Positions 1 to 9,648 of a stretch of 64,000 nucleotides of DNA are shown piece after piece. The position numbers and the translations under genes are program-made. The notes under the pieces are model-generated. The model did not search any database. It was not told the DNA's origin and saw nothing but the letters and a program-made list of their open reading frames with translations. The first letter of the stretch is position 1, and each line of letters opens with the position of its first letter. Source of the stretch: Bactericera cockerelli (taxonomy: Eukaryota > Arthropoda > Insecta > Hemiptera > Triozidae); assembly GCA_024516035.1 (NCBI GenBank), contig CM044964.1, positions 26,022,317 to 26,086,316 on the forward strand. Direction: 5' to 3'.

Positions 1-28
1 ATATAACCATATTTATATCTACTCTCAC

Positions 29-213
29 CTCTCGTTACACTTCCGAATGAACTCGGGGCTGATGCGTCGGAACGAGGCTGTGCGGCACAGCTCCTGCAGT
101 TCGGAGCCGGAGAAGCCTTCTGTCTTCTCCGCCAGGCGGGCGAGGCTCACATCTGGCGCCACCTTCTCCTTGGAGAGGAAGAGGTCCAGGATGCTCTTCC
201 TCTGCTCGAGACT
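29..213 (-). CDS. ATAD1: ATAD1 exon 6 (sensor-2 region)
   Basis: Encodes residues 257-317, from [10 protein letters not shown] through [12 protein letters not shown] to IRKCNE. The acceptor is CCCCGCAG before AGT at 213; the donor is GAGAG|GTGAGAG at 29/28, phase 2. Residues after the conserved CR pair ([11 protein letters not shown]...) diverge from the vertebrate sequence as I recall it, so the exon end is less certain than the start. At least one more exon must follow to the left. Confidence 0.85.
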
Positions 214-3200
214 CTGCGGGGGGAATTTTTTACTGAATTTGAAAAGAATCCGCGCCATGGACAGGTATAACAACAGGTATAACGCCATGTAAAGGACAGG
301 TATAAACGCCATGACAGGTATAACACTGTTCATAGGCCGACACTCATTATAAAAGTTCAATTTTTTTTTTTTTTTAAAGATGATTTTATGGTATATATGC
401 TGGTCTACTCCCTGTTTATAGTCTGGCTGGGGGACTATAAACAGGGAGTAGACCAGCAGTCTGGCTGGGGGACAGTCTGGCTGGGGGACTATAAACAGGG
501 AGTAGACCAGCAGTCTGGCTGGGGGACTATAAACAGGGAGTAGACCAGCAGTCTGGCTGGGGGACTATAAACAGGGAGTAGACCAGCAGTCTGGCTGGGG
601 GACTATAAACAGGGAGTAGACCAGCAGTCTGGCTGGGGGACTATAAACAGGGAGTAGACCAGCAGTCTGGCTGAGGGACTATAAACAGGGAGTAGACCAG
701 CAGTCTGGCTGGGGGACTATAAACAAGGAGTAGACCAGCATTGACTTGGTTCTGGGGGGCCTTGTCAATTATTAGCCTCCTTATAAAGACAGTGGTAGAA
801 GTACTGAGTCATTCCTCCACTGTCTGGCTACCATCGTTCACGATGACGCCACCCTCTGATATGATGAAAGATGAGTGTTTCACAGCCTTTTTTATTTCGT
901 AGCCATGAAACAGGAGCTACTGTAGACGCTTGTAAGATGGTGTGTTACACAGCCTTTTTTATTTCGTAGCCATGAAACAGGAGCTACTGTAGACGCTTGT
1001 AAGATGAGTGATTTACAGCCTTTTTTATTTTGTAGCCATGAAACAGGAGCTACTGTAGACGCTTGTGGTCTGTGTTGTAGCCTGCCCATTCCGTAGTATG
1101 CCTCCCCTCTGATGGGCGAGAAGTGACACAATACTTCCCATTTAGGTGCTGGGTCAACACGAGCGCACCGGAAGGTATTCCTTACAAACAACTGTAACCA
1201 AATTAAGAATACAAATTTTTGTCGGCACGGGGGATCGAAAAAAAATAATATATCAGTGTAGATGTGGTAAAAAAAAAAAAACTCTCCTTATCCTTTAGTA
1301 TTTTAAAAACAATCTTCTTCAATATTTTCCCTAGTCTACCATTTTTACTTTCCTTATCCTATAATAAGAAAAGTATTGTATTAGTCGAAAATTTGACCTA
1401 CCCAGCTTTTCACATTTCTGGTCGAATCATACATAGCCTCAGGATACCAAAAAGTTTTTTTCGGCCATTATTCCTTACGTCCGTCCGTGTGTGAACATAA
1501 AAAATAATAGTAGGCTAAAAGGGTCAATGACCAATAATTACAAATACATCTATAAGCTTTAGAAGAAACGAAGTGAGAGAGAGAAACGAAGGGAAATAAA
1601 TAGTTGAAGGGGTTTTATTCAACATTTAAATTCTGTTTATTAAGATAGGTATCTTTTTTTACCTTAATGACCGGAAAATAGACCCTTAAGTCACATAATA
1701 TAATAATTATAATGATAATAATACTTGTGAGTAAAGCATAGAAATATTGTTGGGAAACTATCACAAGGTTCGCATTGGCAGATATTATTTATTCACATCT
1801 GGAATTGTAGTGAAACAATTATTTTATTGAAGGGGTTTTTATTGAACAGATAATTTCTGTCTAGTTAAAACAAGGCAGTCCCTCCGTAGCATAACAGTTG
1901 TGACTACAAGTAGTCCAGAGATCCTGAGTTCGATTTCCGGTTGGGGTAGATTTTCGAAAAGAAAATTCTGTTCCCTCCGATAAATTTCCGGCCCTACCCA
2001 GACTGGGTAAGGTTTATGTGGGTAGCTGGTACGAACCCAGCAAATGGATGGTAAAACCCCCGTCCTAACTTTTTCCTCACAACATATGAGTGGACACCGA
2101 GTATCCAAGTACAGAGCAGAAAAATTCCTGCCCCGCTGGGGATCAAAACCAGATTACGATACGTGCAGTACATTGCACCAGTCTAAAATAATAATAAAAC
2201 AAGGCACCATTTTCCTTTATTGGCAGGAAAAAGACCAGTGAGTCACGTAAAATAATTTAAATTTATAGAAACTGGTGAGCAATGCATAGAATAACTGTTG
2301 GGAAACTGACTGTCACAATGTTCGCATTCACATCTGGAAATATAGAGAAAACACTATATTATTGAAGGGGTTTTTAACAGATAATTTCTGGTTAGTTCAA
2401 ACAAGGAACCATTTTCATTTATTGACAGGAAAATAGACAATGTTCATAAACATACTAAAATATGTACTTGTGAAAAGAGAACAGAATTTTCTTTGGAATT
2501 CCGTTAGAAGGATCTCATCAGCAGATAGTCTTACAAAACAGATTTTATCTGTTCACAAAAAACCCCTTAAAAAAATCCTGCATTTTCAGACATGTAATTT
2601 TTCCTCCAATCTGTTTTCTGTGTCTATCAACTCTCCTTGATCGCTTTTATTTTCTTTATCATACTATCTTCGTAAAAAATATTACTCCTAGTCCTATCTA
2701 TGAACATATTGCCCGCAGGCGTGTAGGATTAATTCAATCACATTAGGTTTCAACGTCCTGAATTTTTAGTCAGGACGAGGGTTTAACCCTTCCGTCTCTG
2801 GGTATCATACAAGTAGCCTCTTCCAGAAACACTCTCCACTCTTATAATCTCCTAATATCCCTTCCAACTATCACACCACGCACTCTGATTGGTTCATTTG
2901 AACGCAATAACTAATCAGAGTGCGTTGTGTGACGTTTGAAAAGGAGATTCGGAGATTTGGAGAGTGGAGAGTGTTTCTGGAATGGGCTGCTGTTACCACA
3001 TTCTTCCGGCAGCTCATGGGTCAAGGCTTCGTTCTAGTAATCCAGATGTTGCGGGTTCGAAATACAGCCAGGAAAGGACACGTTATCCTCCCATCTGGGA
3101 TTTGGACCACATACCTACTAATACATTTTGGGCTTACTGCTGGAAAATTAGTCCCAGTCGGACAATATTACTATATTAACATCACTGGACCTGGGTTCAA

Positions 3201-6200
3201 ACAGATCGTACCTCATTCAGTATGAGAGGTAAAATATCTCCCATACGATGAGTTTTAGAAGGTTGAGATTTGTAATTCGGATGGCTAACTTGAGCCCAAG
3301 ATTCCTTTTGAAAAAAAAAAAAAAAAAATCTTCAGACTGCTACAAGGAGATTTCATTTGAAAGTAAAGTCTGGATATTGGGTGACTTCTTTTGAAAGAGA
3401 TTCAAGTTATAAACCTTTATTTTATTTTAATTTTATTCTTCTTATGTATGTATTTTTTTTATACAATTTTCATATTAAAAAAAAAAAAAAATATTCTTTC
3501 TTTCTGTGAACATTGTGTACGGACATTTTTGTATATTCATTTGCAAAATTAAACTTAATTTTATACTCACAGGTAGATTGATGGCGTATCGTTTCGGCAT
3601 TCGCCTGAGTATGGCGGGGTCCAAATCGTTGGGTCTGTTTGTAGCTCCCATCACAATGCACACACACTCGTTGTCCGTAACCAAGCCATCCCACAGGGAC
3701 ATGAACTGAGCTTTCATCATGGCGGTGGCTTCGTGGTCAGAAGAGGAACGCGATCGCAGGAATGAATCTGGGGATGTGTAAACAAAAGGTGGTTATGCTG
3801 ATGCACCACCTCCCACAGGGACATGAACTGAGCCTTCATCATGGCTGTGGCTTCGTGGTCAGAGGAGGAACGCGAACGCAGGAATGAATCTGGGGATGTG
3901 TAAACAAAAGGTGGTTATGCTGATGCACCACCTCCTACAGGGACATGAACTGAGCCTTTAACATGGCGGTGGCTTCGTGGTCAGAGGAGCTATCACGTCA
4001 ACGAAGATAATAAAGGGTTGAATTTTCACAGAGAAAGTGGCTGCAGCAAGACACTTTCTGCAGCCCCATACACCTCCTTGTCTTTAACCTCACCCTGCCT
4101 GAGTGGGGCCGGGATGGGTTTGAAGTCTCACCTATCTCGTCAACGAAGATAATGCAGGGCAGAATCTTCTGAGCCACAAAGAAAGTGGCTGCTGCCAGCC
4201 ACTTTCTGCAGCCCCATAGCCCTACTTGTCTTTAACCTCACCAAGCCTGAGTGGGGCCGGGATGGGTTTGTAGTCTCACCTATCTCGTCAACGAAGATAA
4301 TGCAGGGCTGAATCTTTTGGGCCACAAAAAAGTGGCTGCAGCCAGCCACTTTCTGCACTTAAAGACAAGGAGGGGTATGGACCCCTCCTTGTCTTTAATC
4401 TCACCCAGCCTGAGTGGGGCCGGGATGGGTTTGAAGTCTCACCTATCTCGTCAACGAAGATAATGCAGGGCTGAATCTTCTGGGCCACAGAGAAAGTGGC
4501 TGCGGCCAGCTTCTGGCTTTCCCCATACCACTCGTCTTTAACCTCACCCAGCCTGAGTGGGGCCGGGATGGGTTTGAAGTCTCACCTATCTCGTCAACGA
4601 AGATAATGCAGGGCTGAATCTTCTGGGCCACAGATAAAGTGGCTGCTGCCAGCTTCTGGCTTTCCCCATACCACTTGTCTTTAACCTCACCCAGCCTGAG
4701 TGGGGCCGGGATGGGTTTGTAGTCTTACCTATCTCGTCAACGAAGATAATGCAGGGCTGAATCTTCTGGGCCACAGAGAAAGTGGCTGCTGCTAGCCACT
4801 TTCTGCAGCCCCATAGCCCTACTTGTCTTTAACTTCACCCAGCCTGAGTGGGGCCGGGATGGGTTTGTAGCCTTACCTATCTCGTCAACGAAGATAATGC
4901 AGGGCTGAATCTTCTGGGCCACAGAGAAAGTGGCTGCTGCCAGCTTCTGGCACTCCCAATACCACTTGTCTTTAACCTCACCCAGCCTGAGTGGGGCCGG
5001 GATGGGTTCGGAGTCTCACCTATCTCGTCAACGAAGATAATGCAGGGCTGAATCTTCTGGGCCACAGAGAAAGTGGCTGCGGCCAGTTTCTGGTTCTCCC
5101 CATACCACTCGTCTTTAACCTCACCCAGCCTGAGTGGGGCCGGGATTAGTTGGTAGTCTTACCTATCTCGTCAACGAAGATAATGCAGGGCTGAATCTTC
5201 TGGGCCACAGAGAAAGTGGCTGCGGCCAGCCAGCCACTTTCTGCAGCCCCATACCCTTCCTTGTCTTTAACCTCACCCAGCCTGAGTGGGGCCGGGATGG
5301 GTTCGGAGTCTCACCTATCTCGTCAACGAAGATAATGCAGGGCTGAATCTTCTGGGCCACAGAGAAAGTGGCTGCGGCCAGTTTCTGGCTCTCCCCATAC
5401 CACTTGTCGGTGAGCAGGGAAATGTCCAGGTTGATAAAGTTCATGCCGGCTTCCTTGGCTACTGCCTTGGCTATCATGGTCTTACCGCAGCCCGGGGGAC
5501 CATACAGGAGAATACCTGGAATAATAATAAATATTAATATTAATAATAATTTGTTGTCAATTTATTGTTAAAAAACTTATGTGTTGCTTTGATGAAGCCC
5601 ATGTAATGTAATTACCTATATAAATAAATAAAGTGAATATCTTGATAAATATATAAGATGCCGACCTCCGTGGCTCAGTGGTTAAGAGCATTGGTTATTG
5701 ACCCGGAGGTTGCGGGTTCGAATCCCGGCCGGAGCGAGAATTTCTGACCGAAATTTTCCGTTTCCAGAATGGCATGGATGTAAAGGTAAAGTGCCCTGAA
5801 GTAATGCAAAAGCGGTTCTGGGGCACACTTAGCTTTTTTAAATAAAAAATTATATATTTTTTAATAAACGACCTCAGTAACGTAAAAGTCCTATAATTAT
5901 GGGCTACCCCTAGAACTGTTATATAATAACACAAAGAAACAGTAGTCTTGCTCGAGGACTATAAATAGGGAGTAGACCAGCAGTCTGGCTGGGGGACTAT
6001 AAACAGGGAGTAGACCAGCAGTCTGGCTGGGGGACTATAAACAGGCAGTAGACCAGCAGTCTGGCTGGGGGACTATAAACAGGGAGTAGACCAGCAGTCT
6101 GGCTGGGGGACTACAAACAGGGAGTAGACCAGCAGTCTGGCTGGGGGACTACAAACAGGGAGTAGACCAGCAGTCTGGCTGGGGGACTACAAACAGGGAG

Positions 6201-9200
6201 TAGACCATCGTTGGCTTCGTCCTATAATTAGCGGCTACCCACTAAAATTGTGATTTAAAAACACAAAGAAACACATTTATTTATTTATGAACTAGGAATT
6301 GACAAAAGTGTCTTGGTGTTTATTGGAACTTTGGAAAGATGAACGTCTGCTCCTTATCTTTCATAGTATTTTACAACACAGACAAAGAGTTTTTGTTACT
6401 GAGCTGGTTATTAATGGCTACTATTTTTTTATTTTTTATTATTATATTTTTTAATTTATTTTTTTATTGTGTTTTAAACATTAATTGATTGATTTTTCTT
6501 CTTCTTTTTTACATATATTAAACATATTCCGAAAATTGTCTTATTTTTTTTTCTCGACCCTCTAATTCTCAAGTCTATGGATCTAATGATAGAGAACTGG
6601 TTGTTCACCCATACGAAGTTTTTGACCATACTGAAGGACTTATTCCATTTAGCACTCAATACTGCTGAAATTCTTGTGAGGACTTTCTCAAATTCTTTGT
6701 GTAGTACACCTTCAGTGGAACAAACTATGGGAGTGAATTACATGGGAGGCTACTAATTACATAGAATAGAATACCGAACTATATACTTAGTTTATACTCC
6801 CGAGGTAATACAGAAAAGTATGGTCACAATAGATCCAAATAGAGGTCGATGTGATAATTGGTGCTTTTCTTGTGGAACTCCAACTAGTCTTTAATAAGAC
6901 AGAGCTACTGCAGCAGTCACACAGGTCTAAGCTTAAAAATACTCATCTTAATTATTATTATTTATTTATTTTCGGGATAGGTATAATATTATTTTTAAAT
7001 GTATAATTAAACTTTTTATTAATATTTAACACACTTATTCATCATAAAATAAAAATAATATTTTTATTTTTTTTAATGCTCTTTGTTTATTTTTTATTTT
7101 GTTCTTTGTTCCTACCTATACCTATTTTAATAAATAACTTAGATTTAATTTAATTTGATTAGCATGTAAGTTTGTACACATACAATATGTATCCCTTAGT
7201 ACAATAGAATTGAAATTGAAATAATAATTACACAATAAATTCGAAAATAAAACGAACCCTTTGGCGCTTTGGTCAACTTGGAGTTGGCGAACATCTGTTT
7301 GTGTTTGATCGGGAAGATGACGGTCTGCTTTAGATCCTTAATGGTGCCGTCTAGTCCTGCTATGTGCTCCCAGGACACCGTGATGTCTTCTGGGTCCACC
7401 AGGTGCGATGCTATCGACATCTCGTGGTCGGTGAAGGAACTGCTGTCGATTTTCAGCGACTTGAGTTTGCGGTCAGCCTGGAAGACATTTTGGAAATTAA
7501 ATGATTTGTTAATCATCTTTTCAGCCAGCGTCGATGGCATGTTGAATACACCGGTTCCCTTCAGAACACCGAAGTTAAGCGACATCCAGCGAGGTTAAGA
7601 CTTGGATGGGTGACCATTCAAATTCTAATTCTCGTGACGCTGGCTTTTCCCGGCCCCACTCAGGCTGGGTGAGGTCAATGTGAGTAGCAGGTTTGTGAGT
7701 TTCCTGCGAATGGAGGGTAAAACCATGGTAAAACCATTCGTGATATGACCATGGCAGTTGAAAGCGACGTTAAACCCCACTTAAAAAAAAAAAAAAATCA
7801 TCTTTTCATCATGTTTTTTTTTTTTTCATTTTAATTTTAAATTTGTTTTTTTTTTTGTAACAGAAATGGGCTTAACCCTGTAAGTTTGTGTAAAAAAAAT
7901 AATAAACATTCCAGAACTTGAACGTTTTTGATAGTGCTTGAAGTTATATGCTCATGAATATATGCTTATATTTATTGAAGACTAATGGCTCCAAAACCAG
8001 ATAATAATGGCACCAAAAACAAAGATACTGTATATTCATGGTATAATTTTCGTCTTGGACTTAATGCTGGAATAATAGGACTAATATCATTTATTAAGTA
8101 TATATTATTAAATTTACTAACAGTAATACACATCTTCCATAGTAGCACAAACTGGAAGTGTGCTCAGCGAGGAGTGAAAATGTAGTTTTGGTTTGCTTTA
8201 CCAATATATTTGTTGTGTTTTCTCCGGCTTGTCTCCTCTGCCACATATCCAGATTATCCAGCTGTATCCTTGGTGTTATTGATGTAGGAGTCGGGGAAGG
8301 TATTTACACACGTACTGTCCCATACAAGCATTTAGCCATGTGACCAAGGACTGATCGGTTTTACTTGGACAGTATAAATAAGGTAATATTATTATCATTT
8401 TTGATTCTAAAACTCACCATTTCTTTGAGTTCTTTCTTCTGCTTCTTGGTTGGATCCATTTCTTTGACGATCCATTTGACAAACAGAACGGAGGACACAG
8501 CAACAACACCAAGCTTGACCACATTCACGACAACCTCATTTGACTTCAAACCACCAGAACCTGGGAAAAGAAGAAAAATTGAAGAAAAAAAATTGAGGTA
8601 TTTTCCAAAATGAGTGCTTCACAGATTTTTTTATAACCTAGCCATGACACAGCAGCTACTGTAGACGCTAGTGGTTGTATTGTAGCTTGTCCACCCCATA
8701 GTATGCCTCCTTTCTGATGGGCCAGAAGTGGTTCTGGGTCAACATGCAAGCAAACTGGAATGTGCCTCTCATGAACAAATGTAAACAATTTTTTTTGTTG
8801 ACTCAGGGTTTGAATCCAAAACTGTTTGTATGAACAGTGACAATCTTATTGCTCAGCTAATCATATAAGTAAAAATGTTAATTACTTGGTACCTAATCTG
8901 ATTTTGTGAAGCACCTAATAATATTGCCTTGTAATTATACATAACTGACTATTATTTTTAAACTGTAACAGATCTTTTTTTTTCTTTTTCAGAGTTGACC
9001 CACTTCCTCTTGTATGTATGAAACAGAAGGAACAATAAGTTATTCAATATTAATCAATGTTGTTTTTGAATGAATATATTCATATGATTGTGTTGAACAA
9101 AACTGCTTGAAATAAGAAAGCCATTTCCTAATTGATTTAAAAGGACCTCTTGACTAGTGTCAATCATAAATTATTGACTCTTTATGTGTCAAAAGGAACA

Positions 9201-9608
9201 AATTCATTAGCACTCAAAAGGAAAATTCAATCCCCTGCGCCCCTGTATGATAATCTGAAACAGAATTTGTTTAGCTTGCCCTACATTATGATTTAAAAGT
9301 CCCGATACATATTACATTGCATTCTTTGAAATGTTTGATGTGAATGGAGATATAAAACCAAAAAAAAAAAATATTTACTTTGTTTTGAGTAACTAATAGA
9401 AAAAAGTCAGATATAAAAAAATTGAATTGTATAACATGGTTCTTTTTATTTGTACAATAGTAATATCTTATCTCCTAAGCATCAGGCTTATTATTATCCT
9501 TTGAGGCTACGGGGATCCAGATACCACCCACACAGTTATGGTTTAATCATAGATGGAGTTGAAGTACCTTTTTAAAATATTGTTACATGTTTTATTAATT
9601 TTACTAAT

Positions 9609-9648
<40 letters not shown>

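Larger units (their letters stand above)
1605..2440. repeat. Locally triplicated block carrying SINE inserts
   Basis: The block TTGAAGGGGTTTT ... ATAATTTCTG(T/G)(C/T)TAGTT recurs three times (from about 1608, 1828 and 2363), with related flanking text on GGGAAACT(ATCACAAGG/GACTGTCACAATG) and CACATCTGGAA. SINE-E and SINE-S sequences sit between the copies. Confidence 0.65.
214..3570 (-). other. ATAD1 intron 5
   Basis: A 3.36-kb intron with a GTGAGT donor just after exon 5 and a CAG acceptor before exon 6. It holds the 38-bp minisatellite, a SINE-A copy with an internal triplication, a TIR-H fragment, a locally triplicated block with SINE inserts, a fold-back element and a SINE-D fragment, each listed separately. 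3220-3570 is AT-rich with poly-A/T runs and nothing else I recognise. Confidence 0.75.
5516..7257 (-). other. ATAD1 intron 3
   Basis: Contains a SINE head, the second 38-bp minisatellite and, at 6276-7257, AT-rich sequence with long T/A runs in which I see no gene or recognisable element. Confidence 0.75.

Noticed and set aside
421..740. CRISPR-like regular repeats
   Set aside because: Direct 38-bp tandem units without spacers, in a eukaryotic intron.
5660..5736. Possible genuine tRNA gene (also the heads at 28,043, 41,210, 52,290 and 60,372)
   Set aside because: Each head runs straight into a SINE body shared with other copies, and no clean 7-base anticodon loop was found by eye.
7478..7585. 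Upstream extension of ATAD1 exon 3
   Set aside because: The region is partly antisense 5S-like SINE, and a strong acceptor at 7478 joins exon 3 in phase to exon 2.
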